Source: Synaphobranchus kaupii (lineage: Eukaryota > Chordata > Actinopteri > Anguilliformes > Synaphobranchidae). Taken from it: a stretch of DNA of 64,000 nt. The DNA is taken from positions 43,199,689 through 43,263,688 of the forward strand of contig CM056380.1 in the NCBI GenBank assembly GCA_029718625.1. Direction: 5' to 3'. The notes under the pieces are model-generated. The model saw only the letters and a list, made by a program, of their open reading frames with translations. It made no database searches and was not told the origin of the DNA. A program made the translations under genes and the position numbers. This document shows positions 26,277-38,573 of this stretch, one piece after another. Each line of letters opens with the position of its first letter. The stretch's first letter is position 1.

Positions 26277-29200
26277 GTGAGAGAGAGAGCGACGTGGGTA
26301 CGCTGCCAAAATTAACGTGGGGGACATTACAGAAACCTTACGGCTGATTGCTTTGAATGGGTTGTGTCGTTGAATCTTTGTATTTTTTTCTGTGGTTCAG
26401 ATGCAATCAGCTGTATACTTTGTGCATCTACTCCATTTGAAAGCATAACAAGGTAACTGGCTGTGATTGGCTGTGATTGTTTAGATTAAGGCTGATCAGT
26501 CATAAAGAGTTTGGTACTGTACAGCAGATTATTGCTTCAACACAATTACTGTTGGACTGGTCATTGTATAATGAATGAATTGTAATTAGAGTTCTCAATG
26601 GACCTGAAAATTCAAACCCGAACCGAACCAACCCGAGTGAGTTGAAGCCCGAGCCCGGCTCGCCCGAGATCATCACATACAATACTGAGCCCTACCCGAC
26701 GAGCTTTTTCGGGCCCCCTTGGGCTGAAACTGAGAACTTTAATTGTAATTGACATCCGAAAGCCATTTTTACAAAAGTGTGCTGTACTTGCAGCAGTTAC
26801 AGACAGAGGACAGATTTAAAAGGCCTATGCCTGACTGTGAAATGAACCATAACATTAACCTTGTATCCCTTTATTTAATCTCTCACGCAGGTATGACATT
26901 TTTTGAATGTTTAGGAATTATGTCAAGCTGAAAGCATGAAGGTTTCTTCAGTGATATTAAATTTATATCCTTGTAATTAAATTATGTTATTGAATGAAGG
27001 GGTGTACAGGTGTAATTTTTCTTCATTTAGTCATGTTAGGGTTGATTCGTTGGCCTTGAAATGCAGTGGGCTTGTATTAGAGTGATGCTTTGTCATCTCG
27101 ATTGTCTGATTGAAGAACACTGGTCAGTTTGATGGTTCGGTTGGGGGGGGGGGGTGTTACTTGGCTGTCCTTTGTCTTTTTAAAATACTTTCTTCATATT
27201 GAAGATATGTGACATAGCATATAGCAAATATATAGCATATAGCAAGTATATAGCAAATCATGTAACATGAAGAAAAATATTCAGTACAAGTGATGGTAAT
27301 GGTAACAAACACCTCATTATTGAATTACCCTGAATATATCAGTGCAGGCTTTGACATACATTTTCTGTGTTTGTGGACAGGTGTGAAGGTGACGTCTTCT
27401 GTGCAAGTGCCGAAGCTTTTGAAGCAGGCCGGGGACAAGGTGCTGGTGCTGTACGAAAGGCCCGTCCGTCACCAGATCCCGACTTCCGGAACTCTCCAGG
27501 AAGGGTTCAGCCAGCTGGAGGAGCCCAGCTTCCTGTCCCAGCCGGTGTACGAGGAGGACCCGGCTTCCATCACAACCCTGGATGCCTCCGACAGCAAGGA
27601 TGTGGACTCTGAGTTTGAGGAGCTTATCTTAGACCCCAAGCTGGTCAGCGGTGAAATCAAGGACGACTTTCTACTCAGCATAAACCAAAGCCCCAAAAGA
27701 ACCATGGCTACGCTCGCCGCCAAACCTCTGGGCAGCATTTCGCCCATCTTGAACCGCAAACTGAATCTGGCCGGGCTTCAGTCACCCCTGAAGCCACAGC
27801 CTAAGGAGTCGCCCAAGCTTGTGCTGCCTAAAAGCAGCGGCGAGCAGGCAGAGGGGCCCCAACGGCCCACCGTTCCTCCCCCGCCTCCACCCACTCGCCC
27901 CCCCGTGCCCCCGCGGCCGCAGATCAAGCTGACCTCGGCTTCCTCAGAAACCCAAAGCCTGCTAGAAGCGGGGGAGCCGCTCCCAGAGAAACCCGAGAGA
28001 CCCCCGTCGTCCGCCAACAATGGGGACAAACCCGCTGAGAAGCCAGCCGTCAAGCCGCCGGATCCCATCATTGAGGAGCCTACGCCGGCTCCCGCCAATC
28101 CCAGCAAGCAAGATTTGGCCAAAGACAAGGTGTCTGAGAGCTCCTGCAGCACAAGGGACAGTGTGGAGGACCACCCTATGTGGGAGTCTTCGGAGACCAT
28201 GTTCCACAACAAGGCAGCTAAGTGGAGCAAGGCCTCTGTGGTCTTTGAGGTGGAAAACAATCACAAATACCTTAACGTAGCACTTTGGTGCAAGGACCCT
28301 TTCAAATTGGGCAGCCTCTTGTGCTTAGGGCACGTGAGCCTGAAACTTGAACGCATCGCCTTGGAGTGCCTGTCCACGTCCTCAATGGAGTTCCAGACCA
28401 CCTTCAGGCTGTGCGCCCCTGAGCCCAGGGCCAGCGTGAGCCGCACGGCCCTGCGAAGCCTCAGCACCCACAAGGGCTTCAACGAAAAGCTGTGCTACGG
28501 CGACGTGACGCTCAACTTCACCTACCTGAGCGAGGGCGAGTCGGAGCACTCGAGCGGCCTGGTGGAGCGCGAGTGGGAGGGCAGCCTGCAGGAGGACGAG
28601 CAGCAGCAGCCCCTCCAGCCTGGCGAGGAGCTAAGCCACAGCCCCATGCAGATAGTGGAGGTCAAGCACAACTTTCAGGACACCCAGTTCCAGAACCCCA
28701 CCTGGTGCGAGTACTGCAAGAAGAAGGTGTGGACAAAGGCAGCCTCCCAGTGCATGATCTGTGCCTACGTATGTCACAAGAAGTGCCAGGAGAAGTGTCT
28801 GAACGAGCATCCCTTCTGCAAGGGGGCGGACCGACGGGGCGGCGACCCGGAAGCCAAGTCCACCATCAACAGGGCGACCACGGGGCTGACCCGCCACATC
28901 ATCAACACCAGCTCTCGTCTGCTCAACCTGCGGCAGGTGCCCAAGGCCAGGCTGGCTGAGCAGGCCACCGACGTGGCGGTGGAACCTTCCCCCAAGCACA
29001 CACCCAACACCTCAGACAACGAGAGCAGCGACACCGAGACCTACGCCGGGGCCAGTCCATCCAAGCGGCCCACCAGCAGCGCAGCCAAGTTGGCCCGCAA
29101 GGAAGGCGGCCTGGATGACAGCGTCTTCATCGCTGTCAAGGAGATCGGCCGAGACCTATACAGAGGGCTGCCCACCGACGAGCGCTCGCAGAAGCTGGAG

Positions 29201-29566
29201 CTCATGCTGGACAAGCTCCAGCAGGAGATTGACCAGGAGCTGGAGCACAACAACGCCCTGCTGCACGAGGAGCGCGAGACCGCCGACGCCCGTAAGAAGG
29301 CCCTCGTCACCACCGCCCTCACCAAGTCCGGGGAGCGGCTCCAAGCCCTCACCCTGCTCATGATACACTACCGGGCGGGCATCGAGGACCTGGAGTCCAT
29401 CGAGAGCACATCCCCATCTGAGCAGCAGGGCTTCAAGGTCAAAGGGGGTGCCGATGATGCCCTCATGGGAGCGGAGGTATTCGACAGTGACATGTGCAGT
29501 CCCGTGGAGGTCCAGCTGCCTGATGACATTACGGAGGAGCAGATCTGTGTGGAAGCACTCCCTTAA
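26114..29566 (+). CDS. pdzd8: pdzd8 (PDZ domain-containing protein 8), 3' part: two exons, 26114-26276 and 27381-29566
   Basis: PDZD8 is an ER-anchored SMP/TULIP-family lipid-transfer protein of organelle contact sites. Only its C-terminal part is here. The PDZ exon ends in phase 1 at a GT donor. It joins in frame to the 27381 acceptor, giving a continuous IAIGG-VKVTSS PDZ core. The terminal exon then encodes about 728 residues: the rest of the PDZ, a proline-rich linker, a C2-like beta-rich block, a zinc-binding C1 domain, a conserved GLTRHIINTSSRLLNLRQV stretch, a coiled coil and an acidic end. Identity rests on recognised similarity to vertebrate PDZD8 across nearly the whole length and on slc18a2 being the convergent neighbour. 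The upstream exons for the transmembrane anchor and SMP domain were not found and should lie left of the window. The 2.2-kb terminal reading frame is intact. Confidence 0.95.
26277..27380 (+). other. pdzd8: last pdzd8 intron
   Basis: A 1.1-kb GT-AG intron between the PDZ exon and the terminal exon. It contains a GC-richer fragment of CCCGAACC and GCCCGAG words (26610-26720), resembling a common fish MITE end but not identified, and a G run near 27145. No further exon was seen. Confidence 0.85.
27381..29566 (+). CDS. pdzd8: pdzd8 terminal coding exon (end of PDZ, proline-rich, C2-like, C1, coiled coil)
   Basis: The exon follows the acceptor TGTGGACAG. Its first two bases complete a glycine codon from the PDZ exon, and the frame stays open to TAA at 29564-29566. 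Counting residues from the exon start: PDZ end about 1-35; polyproline with PPVPPRP about 162-182, a possible SH3 or EVH1 ligand; C2-like block about 270-390; C1 domain 429-479, with H-x12-C-x2-C, then C-x2-C-x4-H-x2-C. The C-C gap is 11 residues, shorter than the usual 13-14, so the C1 is atypical. A coiled coil with QEIDQELEHNN lies at about 600-650. Open reading frames on the opposite strand here are composition shadows of this GC-rich exon. Confidence 0.95.
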
Positions 29567-29724
29567 AGCTTTGAGGACACGAGGCTTGTAACCAACAGCA
29601 AAATATTTTAACCCCCCCTCCCCTGTCTGGCAAGGTGGGGGTTGCACATTCATTGTGTACCCATTTAGATTTACATCCCAGCTGAATTATAAGATCTTTT
29701 GTTTTTTTTATTTGAAAAAAATCA

Positions 29725-29895
29725 GGGGTCATATTCATAAAGCGTCTTCTTTGAGTAGCGGTGCTGACCTAAAACAGTTTTGCTAATTTTAGCTTGTTTT
29801 GCTCATTTTCGCTCATAATGGACACGGTTAGGATATGGACTGGGGAAACCTGATCCTAAATCAGCACTCTCACACACTTTACTGAATATGGGCCC
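29725..29895. mobile_element. short MITE in the pdzd8 3' UTR
   Basis: The ends GGGGTCATATTCATAAAG and ACTGAATATGGGCCC are imperfect inverted repeats. They enclose AGCGGTGCTGACC near one end and GATCCTAAATCAGCACTC near the other. The layout matches an abundant fish element of about 170 bp. It would be transcribed within the pdzd8 mRNA. Confidence 0.65.
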
Positions 29896-32149
29896 TGCTT
29901 TTAAAATGAGAATTCTGTGGAGTGGAGAATTTCGTACCATGTGGCAACTTGAGGAGTATTCTATCGTTGCCTGTAGCTGTAGAGAGCTTCTCCTTCTCAC
30001 TGAAAACATTCTCCTCTCTAATTAATTCCCATTGCTCATAATGATGCCCCTATTCACCAGCTATAGACCCTATTGGTGGATATGGAACCCAAGTCTTATC
30101 ATATCTTCTTTTTTTTCCCCCCCAAATAGTGGTACTTCTTGTGTGGCAGCACTTTAATGATCATAATCTCATATTCGTCAATAGAATCTGAATTATCATA
30201 ATTTCAACTCCTGTGTTGTACATCGTCTTTCTGGAGTGGTACCGATATTGGAAATATAACCTATATATCAGTAAATGTGTTTTGTTGTTGTGACAAGCCT
30301 CTTGCTCTCAAACTCTATACCATAAACCTTTTGGAAAAGAAGAAAGGATGAGAAAAAAAATGTCCAATACTGTACGTGTAGTTTCTTTCTGGTGTTGTAT
30401 TTTTAATCCATGCTGTCGCCTGTATTTGTGGGCACATTTTTATTGTATGCTTTGTTCGTATTTTGTCTGGTTTTTAGAAATCACTACTGTTTTTTTGTTT
30501 GTTTTTTTTGTTTTTTTTTTTGTTTTTTTAGAAATCGTTTCTGAGTTTAACTGCAAACTGCGAGTCAACTGCATGTCGAAATTATATGGGCAAAAAAAAA
30601 AAAAAATACTATCAGGGGACCAGGGTTGGAGAGTAACTTTTTTTATTCTAATTTGTGTTAATTATTTATCATTCAGACAGTATCAACATACAGTATATGA
30701 CTGTCTAGCTATAATTTACTGTAGCTTGCATACTCTATGTATATGGTGATACTCTTGGTTAGTGTCGCTCTGTTATAAGCCTTTTTTTGGGATGGAGATG
30801 GGGGTGGGGGTTAAGTCTGTAGAACAAATGATGCTATAATTGTAATTTCGATTCAAAACAAGAACAGAAGCCCTGGTTAAAAACAAATAGGTAATTTTGC
30901 CCTCCATCCTAGTCAACAATGGTATTTCTGCATAAACAACGCACACCAGTTATGGCAGAATCATCATCACTGTATTACCAAGGAAAAAATGTATTACAAG
31001 CTCCCAATGAAAGGCGAATTAGGAAATATGGAATAGGCATGTTTTTGTAATGCACTGTACATTTTTGTATATTATATGGGGGACAGGCACACATGAAATA
31101 GCCTACTACTTGTTGAGATACAGTATGTATCGTTTAATACATTTTATTATTTGCTGGGGTGGGGGAATCCATGTTCTAAGCGCGTGCAGACTTGTGTGAT
31201 TGTGTATGCTTTGCCTTTGAAAGTAATTTTTCATACGAATGAATGTATGCCACTGAATATACACAGCACAAAATGGTCGCCACGCAAATCGCCTGCGAGA
31301 ACTTGGCCGCAACGGTTGCACCTTCAGAAGAACCCTGTCGAGTCCCTACTGTGTGAGATCACAACTACCCCCAAAATAAAATCGGTTTCCTGGTTTTTTA
31401 TACCAGCTGTACTTCTCAAAGAAGAAATATTTACTGATAGAAAAGAAAGGGGAAGCTTGGCAAAGTATATTCACTCTCAACGCCAAAGTCTCTTTTCAAA
31501 CGACTAGATTGTAATTCCTTTAAGCTCCCAACAGGTCTCCATGTAGAGCGCTGGGGGACTCTGAAGCTGTAGCTGCGTTTCAAAAGTCCCCAAAAGGAAA
31601 GAAGACATAACCGAACTGGGACGACGGGGGACCGGACCGGATTTGGCAGGATGGAGGACGATGGGTCATGAAAGCGGAGCCACATTTTGTGCAATAGGCG
31701 GGACGCTCTGTAGACGACGTGGCTGCTACTTTACTATCTACAATTGTTGTATATTCAGATTTTTTTGTGCAATATTTTTGTAGGAAACGAAGATAAAGGT
31801 GATTCCCAGAACGGATTAAGTAGTCCGCGATCTCTACTACTGTCCATGTCTTTCTCGCTATCTCTCTTTCCAGAGAAAAAAAAAAAAAAAGATCCACTGC
31901 AGTATCCCTTGTTAGCAACGTGGCTCAAGGCCGGTACAGATGGTTTAGTTTGTCTTGCGCTGCTGTGACACTTGCTCCTTAAGCCCAGAGTTATTCGCTC
32001 CAGCCTCGCTCTCCTCATGGTCTAACGGTACAGTACATGAACATTGTCTGGCATTGCTGTTTGCAGTTTGAGCATTTTTTCACAAAAAAGAGAGATGTTA
32101 CACAGATACAAAATGGATCATGTATTCAAGCGCTATTGTACATAGCCTA

Positions 32150-32155
32150 AATAAA
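32150..32155 (+). terminator. candidate poly(A) signal of pdzd8
   Basis: AATAAA is preceded by TGTACATAGCCT and followed within 20-45 bases by a CTTTTGTTTTCTT tract, as expected for a cleavage and polyadenylation site. No transcript evidence is available. Confidence 0.5.
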
Positions 32156-32172
32156 CAATCTCACCTGAAGTC

Positions 32173-33980
32173 TGGATTTCCTTTTGTTTTCTTCAAGAAG
32201 TTTATGGGCATCTGAACAAAACTGAAGTTTCTAATGGCTGCTAGTGCAGATTCCGAATGCACAGTTCATTAAATGAGAAAATATCACTGATAGCTGATGA
32301 ATCAATCCTTCAAATTGACTGATATGTAACACTGTTAAACAGTATATAAACCTACTATATAAACAGTATATAAACGTACGTCACCTCATCTCCTTGGGAA
32401 AATGGGCAAAAAATAGGTTTATGCAGTGAAATAAATGCCGTGTAAACATTGGGGCTTGGGTTTCTCTGTGCTCTTGAAATCCGTGTAGTTGGATTTGCAG
32501 CATTACTGCTGCCATGACTCACTCGCTCAATCTACGTACAATTATTCAATTCAATCTCGCTGCAGTGCATCTTGATTCCTCAAGAATGTTCTCTGTGGGA
32601 ATTGGTGGACTGTAATTGCCCACTTTTTTTCAGAAGCATAATTTGGTTGCATGTTTTTTTCAAAAACATTTAAGGAAAAAATCTTGACATGAGTGTGCGC
32701 CACTGCTAGGTAGTGAGCAAAGTCCTCTTGTGGAGTGAAATCATTATCCGAGCATCTGGCAAATAATAGGAACCCCATGGTGAGACGGGCAGGATGATTA
32801 CAGCATGCCCGTTCCCTCCTGTCCAAGTCTCCCGTCACTTCTCCTTCATTATTCGGTCCCTTCAGTAAACATTTCCGTTTTGCAGCTTTCTCCATCCCTG
32901 CTGGTCCAGAACAAGGAAGTCGTGCCCCCTTTATCAGTCCAAACACACAGGCCACGTCGTTTTAGCTTTTCTTCAAATGTACTTCTTCAAATCTACATAC
33001 TGTAAAAAAAATGGCTCTTTAAAAAGCACACCAATAAATACATGCAAGAAGTAGATCTGACCAATGTAGTGAGGCAGTGTGTGTTTTTAGGGAGTTCTTT
33101 CTGTGAGTGCACATTTTTACAAGATTTTTCATAACGGCAAGGAGCTTTGAAAGGTGACTGAAGGGTAAATATTGTCAGGCCACAGGAGCTGACTGTCTGG
33201 TTACTATTGAGAATCTTTGATGCAGATTCCTAGAACACTTGTCAGCTTCAATTACTAAAAGTACATTATATGGTTGATGGCCAAAAAAACTGAAAGAAAG
33301 AAAGTGGAAAATGGACTGTGCATTTAATCACTGGCTTTAGTGGATCTTTTGTAATCTAAGCCCTCAGTCAGATCTCCGCTCCAATCAGTCCACTTGCATC
33401 TAACACCAAGCCTGATAAATAAGCCAGATTGTAACTGGTCTGCAGCCAATAGATGGGTGGAAAAAACAGACATGGGTATTTTAGTTATTGATCTGTCTGC
33501 TTTTTTTATTATTTTTATTGTAATTTTATAATAACTATTGATTATTGTCAAGTCAAACCACATGCGAACACAGATAATGGCAAACTATTTTTTTTAAAGT
33601 TGTGTTGTAGTGCTCAAAATAAATGTACCATAATTGATTTGTGGTTGTACCCTCCCTCCCAGGGGGAAATTATGATAAGTACATTAAATAGTTAATCAGT
33701 TAAAAATATACGTATATATTTTTAAAAAATAATTTTTAAATGGTAAACTCAAAGAAAGTAAAAGATTTAAAAAATTAAGATAAAATAAAATTATAGGGTA
33801 ACTAAAGTGTAAAGAAGGCAACTGTTTACAATAAATAGTTGTACCTTAGGGATGTCTCTCTTCTGCATCTAATTTGGCAATGAATGACCAATAAAGCATT
33901 GAAGTGAGGTTGAATTGACCATGTGGGCCATCTTATAATCATCAGGTTTAGTTAAGAAAGCTTGCCATGCATGATTGAAC
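32173..33980. other. intergenic sequence between convergent genes
   Basis: AT-rich with short A and T runs. The open frame at 32551-32955 (-) shows no recognised family. No gene or named repeat is supported here. Confidence 0.5.
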
Positions 33981-33984
33981 TTCT

Positions 33985-36900
33985 CTTACTGACCCCTTAC
34001 AGAAAATCTCAGCTTCTCAAACTTGAGATATTGCCCTTATCCAGTGTGTCTGTGAGGGTGGGGTTGTCTGTTTTACCTTGGAGTAAAATTGGTCTCTGAG
34101 CAAGAAGGGTGACAAAAGCCATAGAGCTGGACTGTGAAGCAGTGCTTAAGCCTTTACTATACTGAAGCCTTTTTGAGAGGTAGACCAAAGAGAGCCATGC
34201 GCAGAGCTGGGTCAATGTTGGTGCCAGTGATTTCAGAAAATGGCTCAATTATAAAGCTTCAAAATGGGGCAAGTTAAGGGCAGTACCAAAATAAGCGGAT
34301 GAGAGACCCTGGGCCCTCCTGACATCTATCACATGTTGGGTCTAAATCAGGTTTTATCCTTGCTACTTTAAGTTTGGACCAGTATATACGATGCACCAGT
34401 TTAAACTGTATGAGTCCAAGGCGGGCGCATATGGAGGTAGAATGGATCTGAGAGAGGACCCATTCCCACTCTCTATCTGAGAATTTGAGATTTAAATTTT
34501 CCGCCCGTTGTCGTCTAACTATGGAGAGGGATGGGTACGTTGAAGAAACAAGTAGTGGACTGACGATACCAGGCCAGGACTATACGCCTGGTTTTCAAGA
34601 ATGTTATCCACTACGTGTTTTGTATATATGTAAAAATACAGTATGATACTGGAGAGATTTTTTAAAGTGATTTTCATTTGTTTACCAAAGTGTCTTGTGT
34701 TTACTTTATGGGAAAGTTTTACTTGTATGTGGTACTTCATATAGCCATGTAATACATAACATAAACTCATGGGCCAGACTTTCTTGAACTGTTGTAAATT
34801 TAAACTTTGTTTTCGATTTTTACCCATTAATAGGACACGAAAATGTGACATTTTTTACACTGTCATAATTGATGTGGAAATATATACCTATCCTAATGGC
34901 CTACATTTCTTTCAACCAAATATTTTTGAAGACGTTTCATATGCCTTTCTAAACCCCACTTTGCTTAGTGAAAGTTGTCGCTCGTATTCATATGGGAGAG
35001 CAAAATTAACCAGGCTCATGTACGTAATTCATGTCCTGAGAGCTACGTACACAAGATGCCGTCAGCAATCATGAAAAATAAATATGTATCGGATTGATCT
35101 TTGTTTGTTTCTGTCATGCATAAGCCAAGTAAAAAAATATATGTGCCCAAATTCATACACTCCATGGTACTTTGAAACAAGGGGAATATATAGTGCTGAC
35201 TTTCTTTCCGTGTCCCAATCGTTTCGTACATAAGCATGAATCGTTTACCCACGTGTTTCATGGCTGGTGGATTGGTCAACCTAAAAAAAAGAGCATTACT
35301 GTCTGGTACGAAACTACTGTTACGTACCTAAGCCGTTCACGTTTTACCTCGCACCAGTTTATCAAAATCGTCCAAATCAAAGCATTTACACACACATCGT
35401 GTTATAATCGTGTCCGCATATTGAAAGGTAGGATTCTGCATGCAGAAACGAAACTAAAATGAATCTTTTCTTGCATTCATTACGTACGTAACGGTGTCCT
35501 CTAATCAACCGGGTATTACACAGCCATAAGAGCTTCAAAGTCCAGTTTCATTGTGGACCGCCTCGGATGGGGTATGTATCTACACTGTAATGAATTAGAA
35601 AAAATAAGTTATACTTTTGCACTCACGTGTCATTGAGACACCATGTTACATAGCCTACGTTAACAGTACTGTGGTAAATTTTATATGACCTGAAAAGACT
35701 ATTTCCGGTTATTGAACTATCTTCTTTCTTTTTGATAGAGTCAGAGAGTTGTCAAACTTGTAAATAAATGTGTTTGCATTGGTTTTTGCAACAATACATT
35801 TTTTGGTGTCTATGTCACATTTATGTGTCCCAGTATCATATTTTCACATATATATGTATTTGGAGGGTAACTGGGACCAGAAGAAATGTACTTTATGCAA
35901 ACTGTGAATTTGCAAATTTGAAAAAAAAAAAAGTGTTCTCAGAGATTTGACTGAATGATGAGAATAATTTTGAGTGAATGTTACACAACAGGGTTAAAGA
36001 TGGCCGCGGCAAGGAGGATCACAGCAGAGCCCATGGGGAGGACAATTTGCAAGATGAAATTTCCATAGACACCCAATGTGGGCATGGTTGCCTTTTTTGA
36101 GAGGGTTTCCAATATGGCCTTGAAAACAGTAAAAATACATTTGGGGAGACTATTCATCTCAATTGCATTGATTCTGCCTGCCAAAGATGGGGACAATGGA
36201 TGACCATTGAACAATGTCTTGTTTAGGGCGTTCCAGTAATGGTATTAAATTTTCTTTAAAGAGGTTCGCATGTTTTAACGAGTTATGCTATGCCCAAAAA
36301 GATAAAAAGCTGCAAAGCCACCAATCGGAATGGGGAACTTGTTGTAGGAAGATCCCTGGCTGACTTATTTATCAGAATTAGTTCACTCTTTTGGATGTTC
36401 AATTTATAGCCAGAGATCACACTAAATACAGTTCAGCCCATGAGGAAGGGAAGCCACAGGGTTAGACAGGTAAAGCAGTACGTCATCTGCATAGTGTGTG
36501 AATTTATTTTCCCTCCCTCGCCCTTAACCACACTCAGCACCTCCTGATTATTTCAAAGTTAGTGGTTCAATTACCAAGGCAAAAAACAGAGGGGGCATCC
36601 CTGTCCGGTCCCCCCTTGGAATGGAAAAATCTTGGAGGAGGTACTGTTGGTTATAACAGAGGCCATAGGGGAAGAATATAATAACTTTACCCAAGATATA
36701 AGATTCTCACCGAAACCAAATTTGCTGAGTTAATGGAATTGGTATTCCCACTCAGTAAAAAGCTTTTTCTACGTCGAGGAGGCGCGGAGGGAGAGTAAAT
36801 TATATCCATTAGATGACGGAGGGTTATACTTGATGAAACCAGTTTGATCGGACATTATTACTTTGGGTAAGAGTAGGTTCAAGACATAATTCCAGTGATT

Positions 36901-37560
36901 TAGCTTGCACTTTCACATCGACGTTAAGGAGAGACATTGGGCGATATGAACTGCAATTAAGGGGGTCTTTGTCCTTTATTCAACAATACTTTAGTAGATG
37001 CCTGGCATACTGATGGTTGAGCCTGAATTTGAAATGAATTTACAAAACATTGAAGTCAAAACTGGAGTCAAAAAGATCTAGATTAAATTGGTCATTTATC
37101 TCCTGGGGCACATAAACCTATAAAAACTATTTGGGGGACACTTGAGTGCTAGGGAAGAAATTTTTTGAAAAACAGCACTGAAATATTTCCCCACTTTTTT
37201 AGATGCAGTTCCAACCGACCAACCAGGTGTCACAACGGATAGCTGTGATCGCCAGTCATAGGCATCATCTCATTTTTAAAAGTTAAACTGGAGGACACGG
37301 ATCTGGGATCAGTTTTCGCCTCACCTCACCCAACTCCTTTTTGACACTTTGGTAGTGACATTTTTGCATATTTGTTGTAGGGCAGACCATAAGCGCTTGA
37401 TCTGTTTTTATAACAACTTGACGTGCACGTCTCAACTGAAGAGCGAGGGCCCTGCTGGCTTTATCCCCATGTTCATACAATGTGGCAAGCTTTGTGATTT
37501 CAGCAAGATATTCTCTACTTCAGTGCATGACAATAAATCAAACTCTTTAAGTCTGTGAAC
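33985..37560 (-). mobile_element. decayed L1-like LINE ORF2, interrupted
   Basis: On the - strand, pieces of L1 ORF2 follow in order. YEHGDKASRALALQLRRARQ, the linker before RT, lies at about 37480-37420. The DVEKAF box is near 36770. The catalytic HYADDVLLYLS is near 36500-36470. SLAGRINAIEMNSLPK is near 36180-36130. The C-terminal block ARLGLIQFKLVHRIYWSKLK with TCDRCQEGPG is at about 34430-34300, and AFVTLLAQRPILLQ near 34125. Stops and shifts throughout show it is dead. The span 34570-35985 between the last blocks shows no L1 signal. Confidence 0.8.
34570..35985. other. unidentified insert within the L1 remnant
   Basis: About 1.4 kb of AT-rich sequence separates two L1 ORF2 blocks that should be closer together. 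It carries a 101-codon open frame on + (34769-35074) and a 96-codon one (35172-35462) without recognisable domains. No inverted ends or target duplication could be found, so it may be an old insertion or badly decayed L1. Confidence 0.35.
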
Positions 37561-38573
37561 TTAATCCACCGATATGAACACACTTTATAGATTTGATAGA
37601 TGGGGATCAATAGAAACGTACACAAGAGAAAAACTGAACTCTTTAGATGCTAATAAAATTTTGAAAAACAATGCTGATCAAGTTATGTTCCTAACCAAAA
37701 TATACAATCATGAAAGAAAATGTTTTGTTCTGAATATTGGAGATAGATATTCCTGTCAGTAATTTCCAGGAACTGTAGCTATTGTCTAAAGGATATAAAT
37801 GAAGTATTTTAGGGCTAAGTCTTGTTTCTCCCTTAGCTCCCTGTATTGTGAATACAGAATATATGCAATACAATTTAGGGCTTCCAGTTTTCAAGCTGTA
37901 TAAGTGTCCAAATGCAGTCTTTGATTTTTATATTCATGTATATGTCATTTTATCTGTTTGTAATTCTTTCTATTGGCTATACTTTAAACAATTCCCAACC
38001 ATTACACTCATACATAGCAGTCTGCTTTAAGTTGTATAAATATGTTTATATACTGTATAGTGTGCAAAATATTAATTGTTTAAACTTGCCATATGTTGAA
38101 AGTTCCCTTCTTTTCAAACAAATACATTTCAAAGAAATCCAAATGACATCAAATGTCCATGTGAATTCAGTGAATCAAATGTCCCATCACACAATAAATT
38201 AGCAACAACAAACAATTTCAACAGCAATGCTAAATTGGACCGACATGGAATTTACAGCTGTAGAGTATTGCATCGTCTCATGAATTGGTTGTAGTGGAAT
38301 CTTACGTCTCATTAATTATTTATTCAAGGACATCTGCGCATTTCTTCCATTGACTGCTTCCTGCTTTTAAATGGCTTCTCTACAGTATTGTTAATTTATT
38401 ATTTAGTTAGTCTTATGTTCATTGGCTTGAGAAATTACATCATTCCAATTGTGATCATTAATACACTGAGGAATAATATACATTTTTTTTGTTACCATGG
38501 ATGTTAACTGAACATGTGAGATTTGAAATTCTGGCTTTATTTTTTCCAATAGGCTAACCCAATAATCTTCAGT

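Larger units (their letters stand above)
29567..32172 (+). other. pdzd8: pdzd8 3' UTR (predicted)
   Basis: This AT-rich, non-coding stretch runs from the pdzd8 stop to the first well-placed poly(A) signal, AATAAA at 32150-32155, which is followed by a T-rich tract. It contains long T runs (about 30490-30530), an A run near 30592 and a MITE at 29725-29895. Another AATAAA occurs near 31375 and could give a shorter 3' end. The extent is inferred. Confidence 0.55.

Noticed and set aside
27469..29653. Several long open frames antisense or out of frame to the pdzd8 terminal exon
   Set aside because: They overlap a clearly conserved coding exon of high GC content and show no domains, so they are shadows.
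32551..32955. 134-codon open frame on the - strand between the two genes
   Set aside because: No domain, AT-rich codons, no transcript signals; likely chance.
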